Below, piece by piece: positions 23,683 through 34,088 of a stretch of 64,000 nt of DNA. Position 1 is the stretch's first letter. Each line of letters begins with the position of its first letter. Made by a program: the position numbers and the translations under genes. Where the stretch lies: positions 434,001 through 498,000 of the forward strand of contig JANFAH010000018.1 of assembly GCA_024663395.1 (NCBI GenBank), in the 5' to 3' direction. The notes beneath the pieces are model-generated. The model had not been told where the DNA came from. It did not search any database and saw only the letters and a list, made by a program, of their open reading frames with translations. Source of the DNA: Pisolithus tinctorius (lineage: Eukaryota > Basidiomycota > Agaricomycetes > Boletales > Pisolithaceae).

Positions 23683-24143
23683 AGGTAGAAATAGGTAAAA
23701 AGATATACCTAGAAGCAGTAAATGTCAGTGATGGGCGAGATTTGTGCTCGACCCAAAAGGGAGGTCCTGTTTTGGAGAAACGAAGTGTAGTAAAAGGGTA
23801 AAAATGCGAACTGTAAAAGGATACTTAGCTGTGCCTGTCTAATACTCTTGCCAGTCCTCCTGGCACTTTGGGTACTCCCCAAAGTAATTATTCTAACTTC
23901 AAAAACTCGCCAAATTGCGAGACTAGATCACCCTACTACTGAGGGCCTGTGACATGTATTGGTTCTATGGTAAACTGAACTCGCGTGAACACAGCACATG
24001 TGCTTAGTCAGCAATGCAGCTGCTCACCACCAAGTCCAGGGGTACAAACACAAAAACAAAGGCAAGAAATAAAACAAGTCCTTCCACCCCTAAACTCCTG
24101 ACCAAGACGGATTCTCCTAGGGAACTCAAACTCATTCCCTACA
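23683..24143 (-). repeat. 5' LTR of element H
   Basis: It matches 17663-18125. The outer edge at 24143 adjoins the zinc knuckle of element G Gag. The first bases (AGGTAGAAATAGG) are slightly changed from the TGTAGGAATAGG of the partner. Confidence 0.85.
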
Positions 24144-25156
24144 GCACACATCCTTGTCCAGTGGTTGGGGTCTGTGCAGAAACTGCAGCTGGGTCTGCAT
24201 TGCTGTGGCAGAGGCTGTGTCTGGAAGTTGTATTCCTGTTTAATGACAGTACCAGGTGGCACTTGCAGCATGTAAGCTGATGAGGGAGGTGCAGCTGGCA
24301 AGGCCACAGTACCCATCGTCAGTACCATGCTACAGAGAGCAGATCCTGTCAGAAGGAACTTGGCAGCTTTGACGACTTCTGCAAGTGGGTATGGGTTGTC
24401 AGGGTGGAGGTTGGTGCAGACTATGGAGAGTTGATGACAAATACAATCTGCAATGGCCCTTGGGAAGCCATTCAGGAACATGGAATCCCATTCCGTCTCT
24501 GCAAGCTTTTTGGTTTTAATGAGGAGGGCAGAAATCTTAGTGAATTTCCACTGGTATTCTCCAAGGTCATCCTGGTTCCACATAGGCTTGGATTGATATT
24601 CTTCAATGAGGTACTGCAAGTCTGCGTGGCAGTAGTGGTCATCACCCTTGCAGCCAGGGTACCAACCCTTAACAGCAACTATGAAGGCATCCCAGTCATT
24701 GGCCATGGGTGTGGCTTCCAGAAGTGTTTGCCAGACCTCAGCTTCTTCGAGGTCAGCATAGCAGATTGCAGCTCTGATCTTGCCATGGTCATCTAGAGCA
24801 GCGAGAGTACTGAGGAAGTTGATGTCTTTGAGGTAGTGTGGAAGCTGCGTGGGAGAATCTCTGCTAAATTTAGGTGAGTTTTGTGTTCTGCGGAGTGGCA
24901 TCTGAAACTGAGGATTAGCCATTGGTGGGTTAACCAGTGGTGTCGGTGCCAGATTGGTAATGGGTGGAATGGGTATTGGTTGCGGGTGCGAAGTGGTTGG
25001 TATAGTGTATGAGCGAGCTGGCGGAAGTGTTGGCGGGTTACTAATTGGCTGATGGGTGGTCTGTGACCAAGTGAGTGGTCGTGGCAGTGTGGCAGATGGA
25101 ACTGAGAGTCTTGGTATAGATTCGGAGGCGTCAAAGAGACGGGAAAAAGAGGGCAT
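24144..25156 (-). pseudogene. Element G Gag, cut by element H
   Basis: The 338-codon open frame starts with an ATG at 25156, followed by a Pro/Thr/Ser-rich N-terminal region of about 110 residues. A retrotransposon Gag-like helical domain comes next (LPHYLKDINFLSTL to LHPDNPYPLAEVVKAAKFLL). The frame ends in a zinc knuckle C-x2-C-x4-H-x4-C (CSFCTDPNHWTRMC) exactly where the H LTR begins (24143). On the far side of H the frame resumes at 17658 with a sequence starting ALIEVY, so the insertion split one coding region. It would encode the nucleocapsid protein. Confidence 0.85.
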
Positions 25157-25499
25157 CAGTGATGATGAATCAGATGATGTGATGGTGTTAAAGGTGATGG
25201 CAGGGTTTTGGGCCTTTGGGGAGTCGAGTGGATAAAGCCACTGGGAAAATCAGGGGCAGTGAGATCTAGGTGATCCGACATGACAGATATCTGATCTGCC
25301 AAAATATCAGGGGGAGTGATTGCAGGTAGTACCCACAGAATGTCAGCGGGTAATTGCACATGATCTGGTGTTACAGGTGAAACAGGGCGGAAAATGTTGG
25401 AGTCTTCTGACAGGTTGAGATTGCAAAAGTGCAGGCATAAATTTTCCAGTTCGGTGCATTCGGCGGTGCACCTGAGCAACCTTCTGGAAGCGACAGCAG

Positions 25500-25520
25500 A
25501 ATCCCTTGTGGTGGGCTCCA
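25500..25520 (-). promoter_or_regulatory. tRNA primer-binding site of element G
   Basis: Read on the minus strand just inside the 5' LTR: TGGAGCCCACCACAAGGGAT, the reverse complement of a sequence with a CCA end and tRNA-like acceptor and T-arm features. Element H has the same site with CGCG in place of CACA (23661-23681). The exact tRNA was not identified. Confidence 0.65.
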
Positions 25521-25522
25521 GT

Positions 25523-26184
25523 TGTAGGAAAAGTCCAAGTAGCTGTATAATACGAGCTAGATGGCTTAGATAACAACAATAAAAAATGAAGGGAACAAAT
25601 TGTTCGTCCCAAGGGATTCTGGACTGTCGGGACTAGAAGGTGAGGCCCAGCACTTTGTAGCAGTAGTGATTCGTGGCATGCACGGCATGGTCCACGGAAT
25701 TGTACTGGTGATGCGAGCAGTGCGAGTGGTATATGTAGTTCGTGCACAGTGGAATGCAAGATGTGCAGTGTAGACAAAGCAGAAAAGAAACTCATGGTGA
25801 CCTTCCAAGTGCCAAAAGGTATCATTCTGTACCTAAGTACAGGGCTTTATAGTCCAGGCAAACCCAGAACCTAAGTAAGACAAGGTACAGTAAGGGAAAA
25901 CCATGCGACAGCATGTACACACAAGACAGGATGGGCCAGAACAGAGGCCGAGGGTATACTACCAACAAAAAGGGAACAGTGACCGTGTTAAAAGAAAGGG
26001 TCCAAAGGAAGGGGAAGTGGCCAAAGCGTAGCAGCCATGGATATAGCCTTGCCTGAAAGGGAGTGAGGGCATGGGAAGATAGCACCTGAACGGCAGTGGA
26101 TGTGAGAGGGGAGCGGATGTAATGGTAGTCACAGAACAGTTAATGATAGGGGCTTATGCACCCAAGGAATGCAGATTCCTTACA
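25523..26184 (-). repeat. 5' LTR of element G (662 bp)
   Basis: It is the direct counterpart of 9676-10357. It adjoins the primer-binding site at 25500-25520 and, at its outer edge, the element A LTR sequence (26185 onward). Confidence 0.85.
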
Positions 26185-26555
26185 CTGTCTTCTCCCTGAT
26201 CCGATGGCTCTCTATTTCCACCACTAGCATTACTTGCTCAATACATGCTTAGGACATGTGTCGTCATTGTTCAACCAATGGCGTAAATACCTTGTTACAT
26301 GCAGATGCCTCATGGTCTGTTTCCCTGTAGTATTTAGTCTGTCAGCTCAAGTCCTGGAACTCCAGACTTGAGCTGCTCAATCATATGCAGCGTTCTCTCA
26401 GAACTTCATCCTCAGAGTCCCTAAAGCAGGACCACTCTTACCGGCGTTGCCTAAATCCTTCGTCATTTACAAAAGTTATTGCAGCCATTGCTCAGTAGAA
26501 ACCATAAGACTGTGTTTGAGCTCTCCCTATGTCTTGACTTCGGTCGAGTGTAACA
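26185..26555 (+). repeat. Right part of the element A 3' LTR
   Basis: The LTR resumes after element G, starting with a second copy of the 52-bp segment at 9623-9674, and runs to the LTR terminus GTAACA at 26555. CCAAC then follows, matching the duplication at 3155-3159. This ties both halves to the same LTR. Confidence 0.9.
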
Positions 26556-26720
26556 CCAACCAAGTTATTGCAAATGTCATGTTTACCAGTTTCTCCTACC
26601 TCTGTTGACACACTGGAATACAGTGCCTCTCTGGGAGAGGTGACAAAGACATAGAACAGATCTCCCAGTCCTTGCCAAGAAAATAGGCTGATTCCCTTGA
26701 GACTCCATGACTATGCTTGT
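26556..26720 (+). pseudogene. Tryptophan synthase remnant T1, C-terminal part
   Basis: This directly continues T1 after element A. CLSGRGDKDIEQIS is readable at about 26612-26660, followed by LPRK and a stop. It aligns with 40640-40738 of copy T2. Confidence 0.8.
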
Positions 26721-27750
26721 GTGTGCATGCAAATGATGATGGCAGCCTCATCTTCCCCCCTCAACATTCAACCATAATTTCCAGAAAGGACATGAACATC
26801 TTCACCCCCTCACCTATGACTCTGCTACTCTGGATAATGCAACCCCACTAGCACCTTAGGTTGCTGGCCAAGGCAGCCCTGCAGTACATTGGCTATTCCT
26901 TTGATGCAGTGGAGCCTAGTATGCTCAGCTGATTAACCACCTGTTTGTGCTGGCTACCAAGCCTGTTAAGAGTGGCAGCAATAATATGATCAGACCAGGA
27001 TTGCCATGCTAAACTGTCCTATTGAAGAATCTGTTCATTGTTCCCCAAGTCTCCTCCATCATCATCCTCAGTGGCACCCATCCTGAGACTGCCTATATTG
27101 TGATGAGTTCAGTGGGAGAGTGCATGGGGTACAAGAGTGAGAGGATGGTACCAAAGAAAAGATGAGGTTGATTAGAGAGGGAGACAGATGGGGGAATGCT
27201 GTACTGCATTTTTGCAGGACCACTTGCTGTGTTGTACAACTTGTGCAGTATGGGAGTGATTCCATCTGTCTTTCAGTGTCAAGTTTGATGTGTACCTCAA
27301 GCCTGACAGTTCCTTTGGATTTCAGGGTGCAAATTGCCTGGTGAATCAACTACACACAAGGTGGGCAGCTGGTGTGTCAACAAAGCATGGACACTCACCT
27401 GAAGCACTTCCAATTCTTATGCTTGTAATTCACAACAACATTCTAGATTATGATGGCAAGTTGATGTTGTGTGGTCAGGTTGTTGTGTAGGTGTCTTGGA
27501 AGTCGTGAGAACTGGCAGAGAAACAACTTGTTTCCATGTTTCATCATGGGAGGCACTACATCTCAATCTGCCCCCTTCAATATATGCCAATTGTCAAATT
27601 AGTGGTCAGATACATCATTGAACAACATGTCATGAAAGAACTTCTAGCTGACATGGAGGTACCATGGACAGTAGAGGATGAAGAGATCTCAGACTTGGAC
27701 CTGGAGCCTGGAAAGGCCACAACCATGAATCCTGTTGTTGTGAAGATCTA
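26721..27750 (+). repeat. Duplicated block downstream of T1, unidentified
   Basis: This block matches 40860-42640 downstream of T2, apart from the solo LTR at 41106-41840. The empty site of that LTR is visible here at about 26945-26960. Short readable peptides such as SGTHPETAYIVMSSVGECMGY and a later acidic stretch (VEDEEISDLDLEPG) suggest an old host gene, but I do not recognise it. The match to T2 stops at about 27750. Confidence 0.6.
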
Positions 27751-28850
27751 TCCAACTTTCATTGCCATCCCTTACAATTCTTCAGGTGGATCTCAAAGTA
27801 AGTGTTGTGCTCATTTATGGTGAGGGATACTTCTTTGCCTCGAAGATATTTCATGAACATGCCATCTATGACAGTCCAGTCAAGTTTGACATCATGCTTC
27901 AATTTCAGCAACTTGTAGTTCCTGTTGGATTCCACTGTCAAAACATTGTTGGCAACACTGCCTACTGGTACCTACCTTGTCCAGAGCATGAATGCAACAG
28001 TGCAAAAGGCAAGGTGTTCGAGGTGCTGTGTGACTGCTAGCCTCACCTTCCTGCTCAGGGACTCACCTGATGGCAGTGTTTTGCAGCCTACCATTGTGAG
28101 ATGGATGTACTGGAGTGGGGCATCGAGTGGACATAGTGATCCTGACCAGGCAAGTATTTTATCCATGTACTCCATCTTCATGGCTCCTGAATGCTTCCAT
28201 TCAGCTCCTTCAGAATTTACCTTGTGTCTGATAGATGCAATGATATCATCAACTTCTGCTGACAAGACTGGGTTGCCTTCCCATCAGTGACATGCATCAT
28301 TGTGATGCCAGTTCCTGCAGAATGTCACACCATTGCTGTTGGGAAGAAATGCATGCTGAAAGTATTTCTCTATGAGCATGAAAGGGAAACCAAGCAGTCA
28401 TGACACATACACTTTGTCCCACAACATCTTAAATCCCACTCGAACTCCATCAATAGTGCTCTGGCTGCAATTCTCCTGGAACCCTCTCCATGAAAGGTAA
28501 AGTGCTAATGCCTTATCCAAGCACCTATTTGGAATGCACTCAAACACATTCCTGAATTCTGGATTGCTGCAGATCTTGGAATCCTCTCTGGTGTGACTTG
28601 GAGTTGGTGGCATTCCTTCCACTGGAAAATGGCTCTGCAGCCATGAGCACACTCGTTGGACATGCCCCACATATGCTGCCCTTGTCTTTGCTGCCCAAAG
28701 GTTAGTTTCTTTGTTGGCTTCTTTGATTTGGTGGGCGGTTCACAAGCTGGGTAGTTCCTTTGCAGTGGATACCCTTGTCCCCCCTTTTGGCTTGTCTGGG
28801 GATGATGCAATGTGCTTGGTGCCAGCTCCCTTCTGTCTGACCATCATGGC
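27751..28850 (-). pseudogene. Truncated tyrosine-recombinase-like (DNA breaking-rejoining) gene
   Basis: Three broken minus frames follow one another: 28810-28398 (CLDKALALYLSWRGF, then VRVGFKMLWDKV), 28265-27972 (ILAWSGSLCPLDAPLQYIHL, then QHLEHLAFCTVAF) and 27941-27759 (KLKHDVKLDW to YFEIHLKNCKGWQ). From memory this order matches a phage-integrase-like family common in basidiomycete mobile DNA, with an N-terminal SAM-like domain followed by the catalytic domain. The copy stops at the edge of the duplicated block, so the C-terminal part with the catalytic Tyr is missing. Stops and frameshifts confirm decay. Confidence 0.6.
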
Positions 28851-29520
28851 AACTAATGTTGCATTAGCAGTCCTTGATCTGGCAATGTGGGAGTTGTGAT
28901 GTCACAAGTGCTAGCTACAATGTCACCTACTAGTCATTTGCAATACATATCTAGATCTCCCCCGGTCTGTGAAATCGATCATACTACCTCACAACTTGCT
29001 GATAATTCTTGCTAAAATGGCACAGTGAAGCAAAGTCAGTTCGAAGTACATGTAGTAATGGATTGAGGATTCCATTCCTTATACTAGTATCAATACATGC
29101 AATTGTAACTAGATCTCACCCTTGAAAGTTGACCATGGCACCTCATCCATCAGTAGTGCTGATGACTCACTCCCCAGGGCCAACATTTATTTACCAAATG
29201 GCAGGTGATGTGAACTGTGAACATCTTCATCTTTGATGATAGGATCCCACAATTATTGCTTGTTGTACCAAACAGCAAGTGACATGAGTGTGAACATCTT
29301 CTGACAGGGACATATCATACAAGTGCTGTGGCGAGTTGTACTGTTTTAAGCAGGGCTAGAAGGTGACCACTGTGGAGATGTTGGGCTGTACACAAGAGGA
29401 ACAGGAGCTGCTAGACATGAATGATCAATAGTCAATGACATACATAGAACCAATGCTGATGTTATTGGTAACTTACAAGCTGGAGAATATGTTGGAGAAG
29501 TTGGAGCGATAGAAGATAAA
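28851..29520. other. No recognised gene
   Basis: AT-rich sequence without a supported open frame or repeat family known from the rest of the window. Confidence 0.5.
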
Positions 29521-29524
29521 AGTT

Positions 29525-30170
29525 ACTTACATCTGGGAGATGTGAGATCAAGTGTGGGTGACGTGGAGGAGGAGTATGTCAATGATGTATCCCCTCTGCT
29601 TCTCTTGTACAATGGGGATGTCCTACATCACGACCTGCTGAATGGTGAGATGTGAGATTGAGTGTGGGTGACATGGAGGAGTATGCTGGTCATAGCCCCT
29701 CTGCTTCTGTTGTACAATGGAGGTGTCCTGTATTGCGACCTGCCAAATGGTGAGATGTGAGATTGAGTGTGGTGATGTTGGGAGTATGTTGATGATGTAG
29801 CCCTCCTACTTCTGTGCTGAATGGTGAGATGTGAGATTGAGTGCAGGTGACGTGGAGGAGTATGCTGGATGATGTAGCCCTCCCACTTCTGTCGTAGAAT
29901 GGGGATATCCTGTATCATGACATGCTGAATGGTGAGACATGAGATTGAGTGTGGGTGATGTCAGGGAGTATGTTGATGATGCAGCCCCCCTGCTTCTGTT
30001 GTAGAATGGGGATATCCTGTATCATGACATGCCGAATGGTGAGACATGAGATTGAGTGCGGGTGATGTGGGGAGTGCAGGTGATGTTGGGGAGTATGTCA
30101 ATGATGCAGCCCCCCTGCTTCTGTTGTAGAATGGGGACATCGCATAGAGCAATGTGCCAAAGAGTGAGGT
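29525..30170 (-). repeat. Minisatellite of about 105-109 bp units
   Basis: Six diverged units share GGTGAGAYRTGAGATTGAGTG, with starts near 29525 (partial), 29643, 29749, 29820, 29929 and 30034. Spacing is 106, 71, 109 and 105 bp between the last five. On the minus strand each unit reads SPFYNRSRG, then YSPTSP-like, then LNLMSHH. It directly follows the RPB1-like coding remnant. Confidence 0.75.
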
Positions 30171-31000
30171 CGCTCTACCATAGGATGTATGATGATGTGA
30201 GCGGTACACATTGGAAAAGCGACCCTGCCTGTACCTGGGGAACAAAAAGTTGTCCACCATTGACAGTAAGCAGTGAGAATGTTGCCAATTCGCCCTTGAA
30301 GTTACACTCTGACCATGTGGGTGAGTTCATGTCATACAGTGTCATCACTACTTGGCCTGGTGTCACGCTGCTGACCATGTGGGCAGCAAGTAAGTCTTGT
30401 ACTGGGAAATGGTAGTCAGCAATAGTATCATTCAGCATGTCAATGTCCAGAGCAACATTGAATGCACCTGTACCCATAGGCACAAGCTGGCTGAATATAA
30501 CATTTTCTGCGATGCTGTGACAATCATCCTTTCCACCAACAGCAGCAGCTTCCATCAAAATCTCCACCATTTCCTCAAATGGGCAACGCATCAGGGCACC
30601 AGTGTCAGCATGGTTAATGCCATGATGAGTGATGGCCATAAGCACTCTACAATGGGTCATGAGGTCACAGAGCAATGTCAGGTAGCAGTAGTTCAGGTAT
30701 GAACTATTGAATTCAATGACTCCTCGCTCACTGTGCGAGCGGCTTCAATCCTGAGCATGTTGAAGATCTCAATGCAGCTATTGGAGTACACATGAGTGAA
30801 GTTGACACCTGGAACACATGTCACCACCTCCAAGTTGACACCGTTGGTCTCCAAAACCTGCTCCTTTGTCTTCATGGATCCCTTATCATGTTCTCAAGTT
30901 GGCAGAAACTGACATATTTCTTGACCATGCCCTGCCCATCATCATCCTTGTCCCCACCAGAGGGAGCCTGGGAGATGGATATGACATCCTCAAGTTGACG
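30171..31000 (-). pseudogene. RPB1-like remnant (largest RNA polymerase II subunit, C-terminal part)
   Basis: Two minus frames give diagnostic segments. 30875-30693 has VLETNGVNLEVV and [18 protein letters not shown]. 30675-30175 has [55 protein letters not shown] and a FSLLTVNGG end. These correspond to the region just before the heptad-repeat C-terminal domain of the polymerase II large subunit. Only this fragment is present; frameshifts and stops show it is not functional. Its C-terminal-domain part has become the minisatellite at 29525-30170. The right edge merges with LTR C1 near 31000. Confidence 0.8.
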
Positions 31001-32648
31001 AGTTATGCAGGAGAAGATGAGTGAGTGATGACTGGAAGGGGGATGCTGAACAGAGTGGAGGTGTTCAGCTGAAAGGCCTTCTAGAATGATGGACTTTGAT
31101 AGAACATGCTCCTGGCACAAGTTGTTGACGAGTTATGCAGGAGTGGAGGGATGACTAAGCAAGACTGCTGACTAAGAGTGGAGAAAGCCTCAGATAAATG
31201 ATGGAGGCAGATAGACCCCTTCATGGAGCCTCAACTACCAATGATATGAATGAAGACAGATAGACTCTTCTGAATGAGCCTCAACTGTCGATAACGAGTT
31301 ATGCTGAGCTGAACTGACTGACTGCTGAGTGAATGGCTTCTGGTTCACTTGATTGCTTGGGGTGTAGCTAAGTACATGGGGGTTTATATACTGTGGGGGG
31401 AGCACAGCTTGTGACAAACAAGGCACAAACACTTGGTAAGTAATGAGTAAGGACTGAGTAATCATGATGAGTAAGCGAGAAATGAAAAGTAAGCAAGCAA
31501 AGAAGATTGGTAAGTATTGGCAATGAATGAGTCAAGGATAGTCAAAATATCACAGAATGAGTCAAATGGAGTCAGAAACTGAGTAAGTGCACTGATATCA
31601 CATTAGGGGGTGGTGATGCAAGTTAGATCTCGGTGGAGACATCTCTAGATCCAAAGATGGCATGACAGATGGATGGTGTTTCCAGATAGGGAAGTATTAA
31701 TTCCAGAATTGAAGGGCATGAGTCAGGCATCAAAGGGGGCTAGGGTGTTGGGGGTCTGTGGGGCAATGGGAGCATAGGTGATTGCATCTCCCACCCTTCC
31801 ATCCTCTCAGCGAAGTTAACAAAAGCTTCATGAATGGGGCTCTGATGGAGGAGGAGGAGAAGGGGGGACGTCCTCTGCTGGATCTTGCAGTAAGAAGGCA
31901 AGATGCACATCATACTCATCATGAATGCAATCAGGGAGGCTGGAGAACAGTAGACTATGCTGCAGCTGTCGCAATGTGGGAAGAATGATGGACGAGATTG
32001 GAATAAAGACGGTGCAGGGAGCAGGGAGGAATGAGCCATATGCTTCATCAACTGGGGAGACCAAAACAACCACATAAGACCTTTCTAACCAAGTGACAGA
32101 CCTGAGGCGACCAAAGAATGTCCTTCTGGAAGTCATACTGACAAGGAGAACATGCTGACCAAGCTGCATGGGACGAGATGGGGCTGACAATGATGGGATG
32201 AACCAGGGGGCTTCAGGACAGAAGCTGGTGGGAATGCCTGGCAGATATATGTAGCCACTGTCTCTGGCAAATGAGACAAGCGAGATGATCGATGAAGAGG
32301 TGGCCATGATTGATGGACTTAGTGAAATGAGTGTCTGTCACATGGCTGAGCACTTTAAGTGAGTGTGAGAACACAGTCGATATCTTTGGAAATGGTGGAG
32401 ATACAACGAAAACTGGAATGCCATACATGGGCACTAAGAACCTTTAACGCGTGCTTAACTTGCTTCCTCTTTTCTCTTTAGCACTGACAACTTGTTCTTG
32501 TGCAAAGGATGACTGCTCACGTCCAGCAGTCTTTCTACACATGAGGCCTTTAGTCTTCATCTGCATGGCATGGGCATTGTGTGCAACTTGTCAACAAGTT
32601 AGGCAGAGTCAGCTGTAACCATGTCCACAACACCTTTGGTGTGTGACA
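31000..32648 (-). mobile_element. Long LTR-like repeat C1 (truncated), minus orientation
   Basis: It matches the reverse complement of C2 (44857-46695) and, more distantly, C3 and C4. The right end is ...GTGTGTGACA at 32648. The left end is cut at the RPB1 remnant. It retains a 160-codon open frame (32307-31828, minus) with SMTSRRTFFGRLRSV and SFLPAPCTVFIPISSIILP, and a TATATAAA on the minus strand at about 31383-31392, between the ORF and the truncated end. Confidence 0.75.
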
Positions 32649-32929
32649 GCAACTAGACAAGCTGAGGCAGTAGGAGCAATGAAAAGGAGGCAGTCATCAG
32701 GGTGCTAAATATACAGTGTGGGAACAAGAGTGGGCAGGGAAGTGGACGATGCAGACTCATGCAGACCTGGCCATTTGTTAGGAGGTGGGGAGCAAGGCAG
32801 TCTGCACAAGGGGAAAATAAAATAAAAAGAAGAAAGAAAGAAAGAAAAAACTCATACCTTGTGACAGTCTGGTATGAGGTGAGTATATTCTTTGTCAGGC
32901 CTCGCTTGCAACTCCAGGGAGCTGTTGGG
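32649..32929. other. Low-complexity spacer
   Basis: Between C1 and T2. It includes an A-rich AAAGAAAGAAAG microsatellite (about 32818-32850). No gene seen. Confidence 0.5.
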
Positions 32930-33662
32930 TGACTAAAGGTCTCAGCAAAACTTGCATTGTTGCAATCATGGGTGCTGGTCAACATGGTGTGGCGACTGCA
33001 ACTGTGTGTGCCTGTTTCAGGATGGAGTGCATCATCAATATGGGTGCTGAGGATGTATGGAGACAAGCTCTAAACATCTTCCATATGAAGATGCTTGGCA
33101 CCAAGGTACCCAACTTGCCATGCAAATCAATCAAGCTACTAATTAAGTTCTACTCAGGTCATGCCTGTCCAGTTGGGTTCAAAGACACTGAAGGATGCTG
33201 TTAATGAAGCAATAAGATTGGGTCACAAACCTTGCTACAACCCACTCCCTCATCAGATCCTGTTTTGGCCCTCATCCATTCCCAACTATTGTCTGTGACT
33301 ACCAAAAGGTGATCAGATGTGAAATCAAAGCACAGATGAAGGAGGCAACAGGGAAACTTCCAGATGTGGTTGTCACTTGCACTGGAGGCAGCAGCAATGC
33401 CATTGGGTCCTTTTGCAAGTTCATCCTGGATGCATCTGTGCACCTCATGGGTGTTGAGGCAGGAGGCAAGGCTGAGTATATGGATAAATTCATCATCCTT
33501 GTGTACTAACTCCTGGCAAGGTATCAACAGTGATCGTTGCAGTGCCACCCTGGCTGGAGGCAAACCAGGTATCCTGCATGGAGTTTGAATGTATGTCCTG
33601 CCAGACCCCACTGGTCAAATCGTGGAGACCCACTCTATCAGTGCTGGATTGGATTATCCTGG
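32930..33662 (+). pseudogene. Tryptophan synthase remnant T2 (beta-domain portion)
   Basis: This is a second copy of the T1 gene. [27 protein letters not shown] is largely readable at 32930-33010, in pieces with [49 protein letters not shown] (about 33347-33405) and [13 protein letters not shown]. Several stops are present. Element E inserted at 33663 within the [10 protein letters not shown] segment, which is why the C-terminal part lies at 40346. It is also closely related to T1 at the DNA level. Confidence 0.85.
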
Positions 33663-33824
33663 TGGAGTAGGGGAGGCAGGATAGGGGTGTAGGACACAGC
33701 CACAGATGATTGGTCAGCAGGGACAAGATGTAGGCACAGAGTGGGGTAGGAACACTACATTACATGAGTACTGTACAAGAACAGGACACTATTTCAGGGA
33801 GCATCATCATTCCACACTGTTCCA
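33663..33824 (+). repeat. 5' LTR of element E
   Basis: 162 bp, identical in length to 40180-40341. Two positions read CA here and TG in the partner, indicating a lost CpG. A TGGTGAAGAGAGTGG sequence starts 3 bp downstream (33827) and may be the tRNA primer site. Confidence 0.9.
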
Positions 33825-33859
33825 CATGGTGAAGAGAGTGGATTCAGCCCAGGCACCAT

Positions 33860-33950
33860 AACACTGTACCACAACACCGTACCGCAACACTGTACTGCAA
33901 CACCATACCACAACACTGCACTGTAACACCACACTGCAATACCGCACAAA
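33860..33950 (+). repeat. 13-bp tandem repeat, 7 units
   Basis: Seven perfect-length units vary around AACACCGTACCGC in the leader of element E. Most unit-to-unit changes are CG to TG or CA. Confidence 0.85.
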
Positions 33951-34088
33951 CACAGCAACAAACCACCATGAAACAAACACAAGGCAACTGCATGGAGTAC
34001 ACATGTAGAGGAGTACAAAAGAATGAGCTAAGTAACAAGTTTTAGAAACAACCACCCCACTGCTACCAATCTTCCTAACAGAAACCAA

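Larger units (their letters stand above)
17663..24143 (-). mobile_element. Non-autonomous LTR element H, nested in gag of element G
   Basis: Direct LTRs of 463 bp (17663-18125) and about 461 bp (23683-24143), ending ...CCCTACA, enclose 5.6 kb. A primer site starting TGGAGCCCACC lies inside the right LTR, so the element is oriented minus. Flanks are GCGC on the left and GCAC on the right, a 4-bp target duplication with one CpG-type change; removing the element and one copy restores the gag reading frame of G. The internal part has a Gag-like fragment and a repeat array but no RT, RNase H or integrase motif that I can find. It is much richer in CpG than its surroundings. Confidence 0.8.
9676..26184 (-). 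mobile_element. Ty3/gypsy element G, nested in the A 3' LTR
   Basis: Two direct LTR copies bound the element: TGTAGGAAAAG...CCTTATA at 9676-10357 and TGTAGGAAAAG...CCTTACA at 25523-26184. Internal genes run on the minus strand: Gag 25156-24144, then (across nested element H) a protease, RT, RNase H and integrase down to about 12599. A tRNA-type primer site starting TGGAGCCCACC is adjacent to the right (5') LTR. Between the integrase end and the 3' LTR sits the antisense gene unit F. Frames are broken in several places, so the copy is inactive. Confidence 0.85.
3160..26555 (+). mobile_element. Chromovirus-type Ty3/gypsy element A (decayed, carries nested elements)
   Basis: The element runs from the 5' LTR TGTTAC... 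at 3160 to the 3' LTR end ...GTAACA at 26555. It is flanked by the 5-bp target duplication CCAAC (3155-3159 and 26556-26560). The uninterrupted target is visible in the sister tryptophan synthase copy near 40571-40590. Internal order is gag, protease, RT, RNase H, integrase, chromodomain and a Cys-rich tail, as expected for a chromovirus, with pol in a -1 frame relative to gag. Many codons that are CGA in copy B are TGA here. The 3' LTR is interrupted by element G (9676-26184). Confidence 0.9.

Noticed and set aside
25500..25520. A tRNA gene
   Set aside because: Only the 3' end of a tRNA-like sequence is present, directly next to an LTR, which fits a primer-binding site. No complete cloverleaf was seen.
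9623..26236. Simple deletion or two-insertion model for the 52-bp overlap
   Set aside because: Two insertions in one LTR followed by recombination would delete the segment between them, not duplicate it.
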